A stretch of DNA of 64,000 bases from Spirosoma sp. KCTC 42546 (GTDB lineage: Bacteria; Bacteroidota; Bacteroidia; Cytophagales; Spirosomataceae): positions 4,754,501 to 4,818,500 of the forward strand of contig NZ_CP041360.1 in the NCBI RefSeq assembly GCF_006965485.1. Direction: 5' to 3'. The notes under the pieces were generated by a model, which did not search any database, was not told the origin of the DNA, and saw nothing but the letters and a program-made list of their open reading frames with translations. The number at the start of each line of letters is the position of its first letter. Within the stretch, counting starts at the first letter, position 1. Shown here in pieces: positions 8,941 to 18,438 of the stretch. A program made the position numbers and the translations under genes.

Positions 8941-8958
8941 GTATAGGTCTCTAAAATG

Positions 8959-8966
8959 CAAAGTTA
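8959..8966 (-). promoter_or_regulatory. -7 element of the guaA promoter
   Basis: The minus-strand TAACTTTG matches TAnnTTTG exactly and lies about 19 bases before the guaA ATG. A TTTTG occurs 17 bases upstream, slightly closer than the usual -33 spacing. Confidence 0.6.
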
Positions 8967-9287
8967 GGGCATTTTTCGATACGCAAAAGCTGCAACGCAG
9001 AGATACACGGAGAAGTGGCCCGTTAGTTTTATAGAAAAGTGAAGAATAGGCACTAGCACATACGACACGTAACCGTATATTTTCAGGTAATATAAACCTG
9101 GTTATTTGTGCGCAAAGCTAGACAAAACGAGTATCAGCGGGCAATGTAAAGGGCTTTTATTCACTAAAGCCATCAACACACAATCCCAACAAAACACAAA
9201 TAAATAGCGGCAATGTTCAACTAAACACAAAAATACGACAAAACTTTCGTATATTTATGTGTTACCTGTAATGTAATGTGACACACT
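8967..9287. other. Intergenic region at the edge of an AT-rich patch
   Basis: No coding frame. It contains one unpaired copy of the CGCAGAGATACACGGAG word (about 8995-9012). Near the right end an imperfect palindrome pairs AACACAAAAATACGA with TCGTATATTTATGTGTT (about 9224-9263), just before the nuclease-like gene, a plausible operator. Base composition becomes distinctly AT-rich from about 9.16 kb. Confidence 0.5.
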
Positions 9288-10274
9288 ATGCCTGAATTTC
9301 AAATACCACCACCCTTAAATTCAAAAGATCTGGAAAATCTCCTCGTCGACATGTTTAATGAAATCCATTCCACCTCTTCATTCAAAAGTTTTGGCAAAAA
9401 CGGACATAAACAAAAAGGCCTTGACATCATTTCTTTAGAAAAGAACATAGTAATCCAAAGCAAGCTAAAAGACTTGACAAGAAAAGCAATACTAATAAAA
9501 AGAGAACTGCTAAACGATATAGAGGAAACTGTAAACCTTATTTTGAAGGAGCAACCAAAAATAAACTTTGACGTTTTATACATTGCAACAACATATAGCG
9601 AACATCCAGACTTTGACGAATATTGTGAAACCATAAAAGAAGACACAAAACTTGATTTTGATATTATCTTTTGGGGTTGGGAAACTATACAACGAAAATT
9701 AATTGCATTGCCGAAGACATTATCCTCACATTTTTCAAATTTTATCATACATCCACAATCTTCGAAGGAAATTAAAATTCTTTCTAGATTAGACATGAAA
9801 CGAAAAATTGAAAATGATTTTGGTGACTGGCTTAATTATTCGTTTGAAAACCGTAAAAGAAATTCAAAAATGATTATTCATTCAATAGACGACACAAAAT
9901 ATCCAGAACATGAACTTAATCAGGAAGGAAAATACCAATGGTTTGGAGCTGAAATTAGAAGTCGCAGTCATAAAGGATTAGAGTTTACTACTGCGATAGA
10001 AGAAATATATGTTGACAAGGATTATTTTTGGACTGACGAATTGCAAAAAAATTACGAAGATTTTTTAAAGATTAAAGTAGCAAGAGTAAGTGTTATAGAT
10101 TATGAAGATATAGTCGATTATGATTTAAGAGGAGATGAACATTATATTAAGCCTCACTTCTTTTGCAAGTTTAAACATAATGGTACTCCCTTTATTGAAC
10201 AGTATTATATGACATTGAACAATAAAGACGTTCCATATTATTTTGACATCACCACGAAGAAACGCTACAGCTAA
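9288..10274 (+). CDS. PD-(D/E)XK nuclease-like protein, putative defence gene
   Basis: This 328-residue protein has an N-terminal restriction-endonuclease-like core. Glu25 lies in a helix, then a basic turn (KNGHKQKGLDII, Asp46), then IVIQSK (Gln57-x-Lys59), the D...QxK arrangement of Mrr-like and STAND-associated nucleases. The remaining ~230 residues (YIATTYSEH, IFWGWETIQRKL) are not recognised. The gene is strongly AT-rich, with Lys/Asn/Ile codon use unlike its neighbours, and is probably horizontally acquired. It is followed at 10423 by another gene of the same composition. DNA cleavage in defence is inference from the motif. Confidence 0.6.
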   Translation: MPEFQIPPPLNSKDLENLLVDMFNEIHSTSSFKSFGKNGHKQKGLDIISLEKNIVIQSKLKDLTRKAILIKRELLNDIEETVNLILKEQPKINFDVLYIATTYSEHPDFDEYCETIKEDTKLDFDIIFWGWETIQRKLIALPKTLSSHFSNFIIHPQSSKEIKILSRLDMKRKIENDFGDWLNYSFENRKRNSKMIIHSIDDTKYPEHELNQEGKYQWFGAEIRSRSHKGLEFTTAIEEIYVDKDYFWTDELQKNYEDFLKIKVARVSVIDYEDIVDYDLRGDEHYIKPHFFCKFKHNGTPFIEQYYMTLNNKDVPYYFDITTKKRYS

Positions 10275-10422
10275 CATGGGTTTTATGCAATTTGAACTTG
10301 ACAAACTAAACTTCATCAAAATATTTTCAATCAGCAGCGGCCCGGGTAGACGGAATACTAATTACCAACCTGTATAAAGCCCTGTTCGTTGTGTGCTATT
10401 TTGGGACGACCATAAGCTGACA

Positions 10423-10956
10423 ATGATAAACAACAATTTAGACATAAAAATATTAGATATTCATTGGATAAAAGATATTGACGACCCGACAGACCTTTGT
10501 GCTCACGGGCACGTTTTTGTGAAAATTGGTAACGAAGTGGTTGCAGATAAAGATAGTCTAGATGTAACTCTAAGTTCAACCGCTTTGTATTTAATGCGGA
10601 CACTTAAAGACAACTACAAAAAGGACGACTACGCAAGTCAGTTGCTGCCTTGTTGTGGGCATTTTTTTATGGCAGACGAAGAAAATGACTTTGTTGCAAT
10701 ATGTGGTTGTCCAAGTGGTATTGATTGGACAATTATTCACACGGACGACAATAAAATCAAACACATTTCTGACAATGGACAAGAAGCAATTGTTGACAAA
10801 GAAGCATACAAAAAAATAGTTTTGGACTTCGCAGACCAAGTTGAGAATTTTTATAAGACAAGTTTGCCAAAGACAATTCCAACAGACGATTTTGATAAAA
10901 AAGGTTACTTAAAATTCTGGAAAGAATGGCGGCAATTACGAGAAGAATGGGAATAA
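10423..10956 (+). CDS. Hypothetical protein in the AT-rich patch
   Basis: From ATG at 10423 (MINNNLDIKILDIHWIKD) the product is 177 residues, soluble and acidic. It has a Cys cluster (CCGHFF, then ICGCPSG) in the middle and a Trp/Glu-rich end (FWKEWRQLREEWE). The frame extends ten codons upstream, but the ATG start gives a natural N-terminus. I do not recognise the family. Size, acidity and neighbourhood resemble immunity-type proteins, but that is only an impression. The 148-base gap to the nuclease-like gene leaves co-transcription uncertain. Confidence 0.55.
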   Translation: MINNNLDIKILDIHWIKDIDDPTDLCAHGHVFVKIGNEVVADKDSLDVTLSSTALYLMRTLKDNYKKDDYASQLLPCCGHFFMADEENDFVAICGCPSGIDWTIIHTDDNKIKHISDNGQEAIVDKEAYKKIVLDFADQVENFYKTSLPKTIPTDDFDKKGYLKFWKEWRQLREEWE

Positions 10957-11359
10957 AAACAGCACATGACATTGCATTGGCGTTATATACCGTTTTAAAC
11001 CAGCAATCTAAAGATTCATAATCGTCTTAAGCGCTCTAGCATAAGAGTAAAATCAATTTACTTATCAGCCAAAAACTAAAGAATAAACAGCTTCGTCTGT
11101 TAAATTCCATAGACATATCGAAAAGGGAGGTAGCTAATTTAATTAGATCCCGTAGAACTTGTTGAAACTTTCTAAAACTAGTTGAAACTGGCTAGATTTT
11201 TTATCATTTCAACGCAGGAGAAATCATAAGCTCGACTTAGTAGGAAATTTGAGATTTCTCCTGCGTCGAAATGATAAAAAGCAAACGATTAGGGCCTATA
11301 TAACGTTTAAACAGGTTCAAAGATTTATAGCCCATCACCGTAAAAAAGACTTACTCAAA
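10957..11359. other. Intergenic region with an inverted repeat
   Basis: No gene seen. It contains direct repeats of TTGAAACT (about 11161-11190) and the inverted repeat listed separately at 11197-11280. The open frame upstream of the next gene's ATG reads through the right arm of this repeat and is not taken as coding. Confidence 0.5.
11197..11280. repeat. Inverted repeat with about 27-base arms
   Basis: The left arm TTTTTATCATTTCAACGCAG... and the right arm ...CTGCGTCGAAATGATAAAAA pair with about one mismatch around a ~26-base loop. The arms contain CGCAGGAGAAAT / ATTTCTCCTGCG. The left arm begins in a T-run and the right ends in an A-run, so it could terminate in either direction. Confidence 0.75.
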
Positions 11360-11731
11360 ATGGAAAAATCAAAATCAATTGCGGGGATTGTTGGGCCAAC
11401 ATTATTGGTTATGGTCTTGTCGGAGTTGAAACTATGGAACCCAACTCTTTACGATACACAAATTGTTCCGCTAGTTTATCTTTCAGGGGTGCTGCTTTTC
11501 ATAGCAGGAGTGGCCATTGTTCGTAGTCATAACAGTTGGGTGTTAGGGTGGCAAATGAGCCTAACGATTATTGGCTGGTTAGCTATAGCTCTTGGCCTTG
11601 TACGAATGTTTTTCCCTCAACAGTATAGGGCACAGTTCAAAAATGATAACTCTGCGCTTTTCGTAGAACTAGTCCTAATTCTTACCGGAATTGTATTGAC
11701 CTACAAGGCCTATTTCCCAGCAAAAAAATAG
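11360..11731 (+). CDS. Small multi-pass membrane protein
   Basis: From ATG at 11360 (MEKSKSIAGIVGPTLLVM) the 123-residue product has about four hydrophobic segments: near 6-22, 32-52, 62-82 and 100-118. No motif suggests transport or catalysis. I do not recognise the family. The upstream frame to 11249 runs through an inverted repeat and is rejected. It converges with the NamZ gene across 63 bases. Confidence 0.6.
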   Translation: MEKSKSIAGIVGPTLLVMVLSELKLWNPTLYDTQIVPLVYLSGVLLFIAGVAIVRSHNSWVLGWQMSLTIIGWLAIALGLVRMFFPQQYRAQFKNDNSALFVELVLILTGIVLTYKAYFPAKK

Positions 11732-11794
11732 GCTCTGAAAAGGAAACTCCAGTTGCAATCAGTACAACACAGTATTGAACGCACTAAAAGAAAA

Positions 11795-12961
11795 CTACGG
11801 ATATAGCAGATACTTCTTTCGCATGAGTTTATACGCATCCAGCGCGGGTTGCCAGCTTTGCCGAATCTTGGCCTCCGAAACACCCGCCAGTAATTGAAGC
11901 CGCAGTTGATCGGTACCCGCCAGCCGGTCGATGCCGTTGTTGGCCAGGAAAAACTTGCTCTTATCGGAAGCCCGATTGAAGAAATCAAAGAAGTAATCCA
12001 GCATTAACCCCTGTTTCTGGATAGGTGCCGCTGTCAGATCCAGGCCATAACAAAGCTGCCCTTCCAGGGGAGGATTCACGGCACCGGGTTTATCAACGGG
12101 CGTAAATGTATAAGGCCCGTACTTTGTATACGGCGAGCCAATGACCTGAAACTGTTTGTCGGTACCACGGCCAACACTCACGACGGTTCCTTCAAAGAAA
12201 CAAAGGGATGGGTATAACAAAACGGCCTGCTGATTCGGTAAGTTGGGCGACGGTGGTATCGGCAAGGTATAGGGTGTTTGGTGTGTATAATTCTTGAGCG
12301 GCACCACCGTTAACGGGCAGGTTTTCGACCCAGCCAGCCACTTTTCGCCGTTAATCATCCGGGCTAATTCGCCAATGGTTAGTCCATAGACAACCGGAAT
12401 TGGGTTCAGGCCTACAAACGATTTAAACTTTGTCTCCAGAACCGGACCATCCACGTAATGGCCGTTGGGGTTCGGTCGGTCGAGTACGATCATGGGTTTA
12501 TTGGCTTCAGCACAGGCTTCCATCACATACTGCATGGTGCTGGTATAGGTATAGAATCGGGCACCCACATCCTGAATATCAAAGACGATTACATCCAGGG
12601 AGTCCATCTGTTTCGGACTTGGTTTGTAGTCTTTGCCGTACAGCGACGTGATCATAATGCCGGTGCGCGGGTCTCGTACACTGCTGATTTTTTCGCCATC
12701 AGTCGCCTGCCCCCGGAATCCATGTTCAGGAGCAAAAATGGTTTTGATGGTAATGCCCCGTGTGAGCAGGCTGTCGACCAGATGGGAGCGCCCCACCCGC
12801 GATGTATGATTGACGACCATGCCAACCCGTTTTCCCTGTAGGGCGGGCAGATAAAGATTCATCTGGTCGGCACCGGTCTGTATAGGCTGGCTAAAGGCAT
12901 TAGGTAGCAGACTATAGATTGAAATCAGTACAATGACAAGGACCTGCTTGAGATGGTTCAT
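11795..12961 (-). CDS. Exo-beta-N-acetylmuramidase NamZ family (DUF1343)
   Basis: A 388-residue exported protein: signal peptide MNHLKQVLVIVLISIYSLLPNAFS, then the DUF1343 body with GKRVGMVVNHTSRVG, FAPEHGFRG, FDIQDVGARFYTYTSTM and DRPNPN. The family founder releases terminal MurNAc from peptidoglycan chains, supporting muropeptide recycling. The start was set at 12961, because the upstream in-frame ATG at 12982 would overlap the kinase stop and precede the signal peptide. It follows the histidine kinase by 17 bases on the same strand, so the two may be one unit; a link between muropeptide processing and sensing is speculative. Confidence 0.85.
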   Translation of the reverse strand: MNHLKQVLVIVLISIYSLLPNAFSQPIQTGADQMNLYLPALQGKRVGMVVNHTSRVGRSHLVDSLLTRGITIKTIFAPEHGFRGQATDGEKISSVRDPRTGIMITSLYGKDYKPSPKQMDSLDVIVFDIQDVGARFYTYTSTMQYVMEACAEANKPMIVLDRPNPNGHYVDGPVLETKFKSFVGLNPIPVVYGLTIGELARMINGEKWLAGSKTCPLTVVPLKNYTHQTPYTLPIPPSPNLPNQQAVLLYPSLCFFEGTVVSVGRGTDKQFQVIGSPYTKYGPYTFTPVDKPGAVNPPLEGQLCYGLDLTAAPIQKQGLMLDYFFDFFNRASDKSKFFLANNGIDRLAGTDQLRLQLLAGVSEAKIRQSWQPALDAYKLMRKKYLLYP

Positions 12962-12978
12962 AGTTGATACGTGAAGGT

Positions 12979-15198
12979 TCACTCGGATTTCTGAGAAATT
13001 GGTAGTCGAATCAGGAACGTTGCACCTTCGCCAGCTGTGCTTTCAAGGATAAATTCTCCCCCGTGCCCTTTCGTAATACTATCATAGCTGAGCGAAAGCC
13101 CAAGACCCGTGCCCTGCCCGGTTGGTTTGGTGGTAAAAAACGGCTGAAAAACCTTTCGTTGAATCGATTCAGGAATACCCATTCCGTTATCACTCACCCG
13201 TATTTCTACAAACTTCCCCATAGTTCGTGTGCTGACTGTAACAGTAGGCTGATACGACTCCCCCAGTTCTCTGCTCCTGCTCTCCCGTTCATTAACCGCA
13301 TAGAATGCATTATTGAATAGATTGAGCAGCACCCGACCAATATCCTGCGCTACCAGGGTTACTTTAGTAACGGTCGGATCGAACTGGGTAATCAGGTGAG
13401 CATTGAAATTTTTATCCTTTGCTCGTACTCCATGATACGATAATCGAAGGTACTCGTCGGCCAATGCGTTCAGATCAGTAGGTTCTCGCTGGCCGGTGCT
13501 CACTCGGCTATGATCCAGCATAGACCGAACAATGGAGGATGCCCGGCCGCCGTGGTGGCTGATTTTTTGCAGATTTTGCTCCAGGTCATCTAATAGTTCA
13601 GCTTCCAGTTCCACATCCCGACTGGCCTGCGCTCGCTCCTGCTTTAGCTCCTGAACCAATTCTCCGGACACATCGGCAAAGTTATTCACGAAGTTAAGCG
13701 GGTTTTGAATTTCATGAGCAATACCAGCCGTCAATTCGCCCAAGCTGGCCATTTTTTCGCGCTGAATAAGCTGTTGCTGTGTTTCCCGAAGTTCGGTTAG
13801 TGACTGAGTTAGTTCGGCGGTTCGCTCGGTTACCTGCCGCTCAAGAGTTTGGTTCTGCTGGGTCAGGATGCTTTCTTTTTCCTGAGAAAGTTGAGCGACT
13901 TCCGTTAATCGATCTTCCAGATTACGATTCGTCTGTGCATACTCGCGGGCCAGAATAACCGCGAAACTGATGGGCAAGGTTAGAAAGAACAGTAAATTTG
14001 TTACTGCACCAACATACACACTGTAAGCAGGATACTGAGTTGCAACCAGCCAGCCAATTAGTCCACCTACGATCAAGATAAACATCAACACCAGGATGCT
14101 GGTCAGCATAAAACGGGCGTTGAGCCGTTTAGAGCGTATAGCAGCAATACTGATCCGAATACCATCGGCAAACAGGGCTACAATTGAACTGACGGAGATA
14201 ATATTAATGCCTACGGATACTGTAAATACAGACCCGATTCGTGAAATGAGCAATAGGGCGACCACAATTCCAAAAAACCACGAAACAGGCTGGCCCAGAT
14301 AAACATAATACGTAACCAGCAACAATATCATAAATAGAGCAATCGATAGGCCCTGGCTCAAAAACATCCATTCGAGAACCGAAGCATTCGTCATTAGGCC
14401 CAACAATTCAATCACTATGATACAACCACCGCCTAATAGCATTGTGAGCCCAAAAAACAGATTTATCCATTGCCGTCGGTACCTGTAGTACATAAAATGG
14501 ATTATCCCAAGCATGAAAAAGATACCAATAATCAGGTAGTTACCAAGTGTTTGCAGGTAAATACGGCTGATTGTCAGGGAGGCTAGTTTATCAGCCGGAA
14601 AAAGTATGGCCCCGAAGACTGACCGGTTGAAATACATGAACTTAGGCATATACCAGGGCGGACGATGCTGCGACAGTCGAACAGCCAGCACATGACGACC
14701 TGCTGATCGTACAGGCAGCATAAAGGCATCCCGGGATGTTGGACTGTAGGCTTCCTGATCCCGAAAATTTGATCCAACCTTACCCAGACGCTGAAACAGC
14801 ACGCCATCTACATACAGCTCCGTGGCTCCTATCTGATTGATTACAAGTGCCAATGGAGTTTGAGCCACTGTGGAGTCCAGAGTAAACGTCAGCCTTAGCC
14901 AGCCTTGTGGCTTTTTTTGTACATCAGCTAAGCGCTGTATGCTGCGTGCTGGCCGGATGGTATCCCACCGGCTGTCGTCAAAAGTAGGGCTCGCCCAGGC
15001 CGGATTATCGCCAGAATGCCAGCGCCAATCCGAGTAAATCGTCAATCCATCATGTGGCAGGCTATCTATTCGCCTAACCGATTGGGCGTAAACCGAGAGG
15101 TTAGTTAATAGCCCTAACCCCAATATCAAATAAATAAGGGATAATTTGAACCAACAAACCGATAAACCCCCTCGTTGTGTAAGCGATACAGCCATCAT
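12979..15198 (-). CDS. Sensor histidine kinase with 7TMR-DISM module
   Basis: This 739-residue protein has a signal-like first helix, an extracytoplasmic jelly-roll sensor (about 45-215, WRWHSGDNPAW to LAVRLSQHRP, 7TMR-DISM extracellular type) and seven membrane helices (about 215-430). A coiled coil (QTNRNLEDRLTEVAQLSQEK) and a HisKA/HATPase core follow. The phospho-acceptor His is in GIAHEIQNP (about residue 495); the N box is NLFNNAFYAV, G1 DNGMGIP and G2 GQGTGLGLS. It senses an unknown, possibly carbohydrate, ligand. No response regulator lies adjacent. TTG at 15204 precedes ATG 15198; I use the ATG. Confidence 0.9.
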   Translation of the reverse strand: MMAVSLTQRGGLSVCWFKLSLIYLILGLGLLTNLSVYAQSVRRIDSLPHDGLTIYSDWRWHSGDNPAWASPTFDDSRWDTIRPARSIQRLADVQKKPQGWLRLTFTLDSTVAQTPLALVINQIGATELYVDGVLFQRLGKVGSNFRDQEAYSPTSRDAFMLPVRSAGRHVLAVRLSQHRPPWYMPKFMYFNRSVFGAILFPADKLASLTISRIYLQTLGNYLIIGIFFMLGIIHFMYYRYRRQWINLFFGLTMLLGGGCIIVIELLGLMTNASVLEWMFLSQGLSIALFMILLLVTYYVYLGQPVSWFFGIVVALLLISRIGSVFTVSVGINIISVSSIVALFADGIRISIAAIRSKRLNARFMLTSILVLMFILIVGGLIGWLVATQYPAYSVYVGAVTNLLFFLTLPISFAVILAREYAQTNRNLEDRLTEVAQLSQEKESILTQQNQTLERQVTERTAELTQSLTELRETQQQLIQREKMASLGELTAGIAHEIQNPLNFVNNFADVSGELVQELKQERAQASRDVELEAELLDDLEQNLQKISHHGGRASSIVRSMLDHSRVSTGQREPTDLNALADEYLRLSYHGVRAKDKNFNAHLITQFDPTVTKVTLVAQDIGRVLLNLFNNAFYAVNERESRSRELGESYQPTVTVSTRTMGKFVEIRVSDNGMGIPESIQRKVFQPFFTTKPTGQGTGLGLSLSYDSITKGHGGEFILESTAGEGATFLIRLPISQKSE

Positions 15199-15249
15199 TG
15201 ACAAATTGCGTTCTGTAAAACTCTTACTTTTACAAACCAGAACAAAACT

Positions 15250-15350
15250 GGTTTACGGTTTTCAGTTTATGGTTTTCGGTGGCTGACCCGAAAGCTTCCC
15301 ATACGCCAGCCCGCTGGAAACTATAAACTGAAAACAGAATACTATAAACC
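15250..15350. repeat. Quasi-palindrome of the GTTTTCAGTTTAT type between divergent genes
   Basis: Left arm GGTTTACGGTTTTCAGTTTA and right arm ...TAAACTGAAAAC...TATAAACC pair with a 7-8 base bulge. GGCTG/CAGCC words lie in the centre. It sits in the divergent gap upstream of both the kinase and the permease, so it is not simply a terminator. Confidence 0.65.
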
Positions 15351-15360
15351 AATACTTATT

Positions 15361-16587
15361 TTGAACGTCCCTGTTTTTCTGGCCCGCAAGGTCCGCCACG
15401 CGCCCGAGGGCAGCTTTTCTGCCACTGTTACCCGAATTGGCATTGCCAGTATCGCTCTCGGCTTAGCCATTCTGATCGTAGCCTTTGCGGTGCTGTTTGG
15501 ATTCAAAGACACGATTCAGCAGAAGATATTTCTGTTTGGGGCGCATTTGCAGGTGAGCAAGTTCACAAACAACGTGTCGTACGAAGAACCTGCCCTTTCC
15601 CTTCGTACGAATCTATACCGCGACAGTACCCAACTTCCGGGTATCCGGCATATTCAGGCAATTGCCCTAAAAGCTGGTATTCTGAAAACCAGCGATGAGT
15701 TAACCGGCGTTGTGTTAAAAGGAGTAGGCAAAGATTATGACTGGAGTATGTTTCAGGGCTCGCTGGTGGCGGGTAAGGTGCCTGTTGTGGGAGCCGATAC
15801 GGGATTTGGGTCAACCCAACTATTGCTAAGTCAGTACATGGCCAACCAGTTACAGGTCAAAGTAGGTCAAAGTGTGCCGCTGTACTTTCTGGGCAATCCG
15901 CCCAGGGCGCGTAAAATGACGGTGGTAGGCATCTATGAAACAGGACTGGAAGAAGTGGACAAAACCATTGCGCTGGGCGACATTCGGCTTATTCAACGAC
16001 TCAACCATTGGGGACCCGATTCTGTAGGGAGCTACGAAATTTTCATTAAGGATTTTGCCAGGTTAGAGCCTACCGCCCGCAGCCTTACGAATGTGCTGGA
16101 TCCCGATATGCGGCTCACCCGCGTAACTGATCAATATCGCCCATTATTCGACTGGATGCTACTTCTCGACCGTAATATGGTCATCCTGTTAAGTCTGATT
16201 GCGTTCGTTGCGTCCTTTAATATGGTATCGGTACTACTGGTGCTGATGATGGAACGAACACCCATGATCGGCCTATTGAAAGCCCTTGGTGGACCCAATG
16301 CCCTCATTCGGCGTATGTTTGTATTCGTTGGATTCGATATGGTGATTTGGGGACTGGTAATCGGCAATGCAATAGGGCTTGGCATTTGTTTCATTCAGGA
16401 CAAGTTCAAACTGATTCCCCTCGATCCCAAAAACTACTTCATGAACTACGTTCCCATCGTCTGGGACTGGCCAACCATTCTGGCCCTGAACGGGGCTACC
16501 GTTTTACTGATCGCCCTCGTCTTGTGGATTCCAACGATTATTATTAATCGAATTCAACCCGTGAAGGCGCTGGCGTTTAAGAAGTAG
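15361..16587 (+). CDS. ABC transporter permease, FtsX/LolC-LolE type
   Basis: A 408-residue membrane protein: N-terminal helix (about 24-46, IGIASIALGLAILIVAFAVL), a large periplasmic MacB-like domain (about 50-265) and three C-terminal helices (about 268-296, 318-340, 372-396) of the FtsX fold. The short N-terminal cytoplasmic box (VFLARKVRH) matches LolC/LolE-type permeases. TTG at 15361 is the likely start because NVPVFLARK is the usual N-terminus of this group. It probably acts in outer-membrane lipoprotein release or a related export, with an ATPase encoded elsewhere. Confidence 0.8.
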   Translation: MNVPVFLARKVRHAPEGSFSATVTRIGIASIALGLAILIVAFAVLFGFKDTIQQKIFLFGAHLQVSKFTNNVSYEEPALSLRTNLYRDSTQLPGIRHIQAIALKAGILKTSDELTGVVLKGVGKDYDWSMFQGSLVAGKVPVVGADTGFGSTQLLLSQYMANQLQVKVGQSVPLYFLGNPPRARKMTVVGIYETGLEEVDKTIALGDIRLIQRLNHWGPDSVGSYEIFIKDFARLEPTARSLTNVLDPDMRLTRVTDQYRPLFDWMLLLDRNMVILLSLIAFVASFNMVSVLLVLMMERTPMIGLLKALGGPNALIRRMFVFVGFDMVIWGLVIGNAIGLGICFIQDKFKLIPLDPKNYFMNYVPIVWDWPTILALNGATVLLIALVLWIPTIIINRIQPVKALAFKK

Positions 16588-16609
16588 CTGGTATCAATGA
16601 TATCTGAAC

Positions 16610-17443
16610 CTACTTGTGATAGGCAAATTTCAAAATAGATCCCTTCTTTCCGGCACCCTCGCTGGCAATAAACAAATCACCATTGGGGGCGAAACAAATA
16701 CCCTCAGGCTGGCGAAATAGTTTAGGATCGAGAGATTCGGAATAGATGATTTTTGCCCTGCGGCTGGTGATCAGCAGACGTTTGCCAGCCGAGGTTAGTA
16801 TGTACCACTCACCAGTTATTGGGTGAACGGCAATACCCGAAGGCTTGTAGGTTTTGGGGTCGATGCCGGCGGCTTTGAGTTGCTCATCATTCAGACTCAT
16901 GTCTTTGAAAACGGCCCTGTTTAGCAAGTCGAACGAGTACACCGCTTTGTCACTCGATCCTTCGCCGTTTTTGACTGCAATCAAGAGTCGTTTGGTTTTG
17001 GGGTCGTAGCCAAGCCCTTCCACTTCCGTATTTTTAGGCAGGTCGGTTTTGGTTCGGCCAATTTTTGTCGATTCGGGCGCGAAGCGGAATAGATTCCCAT
17101 TGCTTTCCAGTACATACACTTCATCATTGACGTATTCGATCCCCTCAAAATCACCGTAGCCGCCAAAGCCAAAGTCCTTCGTTACTTTACCTTTCTTTGT
17201 ATCAAAAACATGCACAACGGCCTCCTCGTCCTGAACGCAAAGCAGTTTGTCTCCTTTGTAGTATGTTAACCCCGATATTTCGGTCAGTTCTTTAGGCAGG
17301 GTATAGGTTTCGGCAGGTTTACTTAACTGATAGGGCAGTTTAAAGGGAGCATCGAGCGTTCCGGCTTCGGGTTTCTCATTCTGTTTCGACGATGGCCCAC
17401 AGCCTGCAAGAGTGAGCATAACGCCCAGAAAAAAACGATTCAT
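16610..17443 (-). CDS. SdiA-regulated domain lipoprotein
   Basis: The 277-residue protein (start ATG 17443) begins MNRFFLGVMLTLAGCGPSS with a clear lipobox (LAGC). A six-bladed propeller-like domain of the SdiA-regulated/YjiK family follows: TEISGLTYYKGDKLLCVQDEE, FEGIEYVNDEVYVLESNG, VEGLGYDPKTKRLLIAVKN, PEGICFAPNGDLFIASEG. Predicted outer-membrane or periplasmic; no enzymatic role is established. The longer frame adds 18 codons that would bury the signal peptide. It converges with the permease across 22 bases. Confidence 0.8.
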   Translation of the reverse strand: MNRFFLGVMLTLAGCGPSSKQNEKPEAGTLDAPFKLPYQLSKPAETYTLPKELTEISGLTYYKGDKLLCVQDEEAVVHVFDTKKGKVTKDFGFGGYGDFEGIEYVNDEVYVLESNGNLFRFAPESTKIGRTKTDLPKNTEVEGLGYDPKTKRLLIAVKNGEGSSDKAVYSFDLLNRAVFKDMSLNDEQLKAAGIDPKTYKPSGIAVHPITGEWYILTSAGKRLLITSRRAKIIYSESLDPKLFRQPEGICFAPNGDLFIASEGAGKKGSILKFAYHK

Positions 17444-17676
17444 AAAACGAAGGGGATTTCCCCTAAAAGTAGACGTTGGTGTCGGTTTATCGTGCAAACC
17501 CGACGATATTTCTTAGTTTACTATCTCTAAAATCAGTGGGACATTAATAGGGATTAGTGTTTGAATGACCAGTTTTATTGTCCCTTCGTTGACTTTTTGA
17601 TGTGTTCTTTTAATTTTTCGACCATATTGCAATACGAACGAATTCGACTACCAACGATCAATAATTTTTACCAATA

Positions 17677-18438
17677 ATGCCCAATTTATCCTTTGCAAAA
17701 CGAGTTCCGGGGCTTCTGTATGGCATTGTGGTCGGTCTGCTGCTGGGCGCGGCAGGTTTTGCGGGCACACTCGACAGCACTAACTTTCAATCGTATTACT
17801 TACTTGCCCAATTACTGGCACTGGGTATCGGCATACTCCATCTTTGGCTCAGCCCGCGCTTTGTTCCCGCCCTGTTCGCTTCGTTCGGCTGGGGGTTCCT
17901 GGGTACGCTCTTTGTGCTCCTGCTAGGCATTGTATTTACCCTGATTATTTACCAGCAAACAGGCTATTTAGCCGACCGTTGGCCTTTTGTAACCAGCCTG
18001 ATACCGTTCCTAATTCCCTTTTTAGTGGTGCAGGCTTACCGCTACTATCGTGAAATACCACCCGCCAATTACCGGAAATGGTACTACCCCATCAATGGCG
18101 ACATGCCCGATGTTGATCTGCTGGATTTATCAAAGATTTTAGTGATTCAGTTCGAGTTCCTGAAGACGCCGAATGACCCGAATTTTACAAATTTTAAGGC
18201 GAAAGCACCCGTTGCCATGAACCTGGGGGATCTGTTTCTGGTGTTTATCAATGACTACAACGAACGCACACCAGCCAGCCCAATTCACTACGCCGACCCA
18301 TCCGGCCGCCCCTTCGGCTGGGTATTCACCAAAAAATCGGCCTGGTGGCAGCGCCCCGTTTATCTGGACCCAGCACTCGATTTCAATCAAAACAGTTTAG
18401 CCGACAACGCTACCATTGTTGCCATGCGGGCGGAGTAA
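17677..18438 (+). CDS. tssN: TssN-like membrane protein of the Bacteroidetes T6SS
   Basis: A 253-residue protein with four N-terminal membrane helices (about 9-30, 37-60, 62-92, 98-118) and a ~130-residue cytoplasmic domain (YYPINGDMPDVDLLDLSKILVIQFEF..., ending ATIVAMRAE). This layout and its place beside the T6SS genes fit TssN, one of the T6SSiii-specific components (TssN-R) thought to replace the TssJLM membrane complex. It is on the opposite strand from the rest of the cluster and converges with vgrG, so it has its own promoter. The call relies on recognition and context, not alignment. Confidence 0.6.
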   Translation: MPNLSFAKRVPGLLYGIVVGLLLGAAGFAGTLDSTNFQSYYLLAQLLALGIGILHLWLSPRFVPALFASFGWGFLGTLFVLLLGIVFTLIIYQQTGYLADRWPFVTSLIPFLIPFLVVQAYRYYREIPPANYRKWYYPINGDMPDVDLLDLSKILVIQFEFLKTPNDPNFTNFKAKAPVAMNLGDLFLVFINDYNERTPASPIHYADPSGRPFGWVFTKKSAWWQRPVYLDPALDFNQNSLADNATIVAMRAE

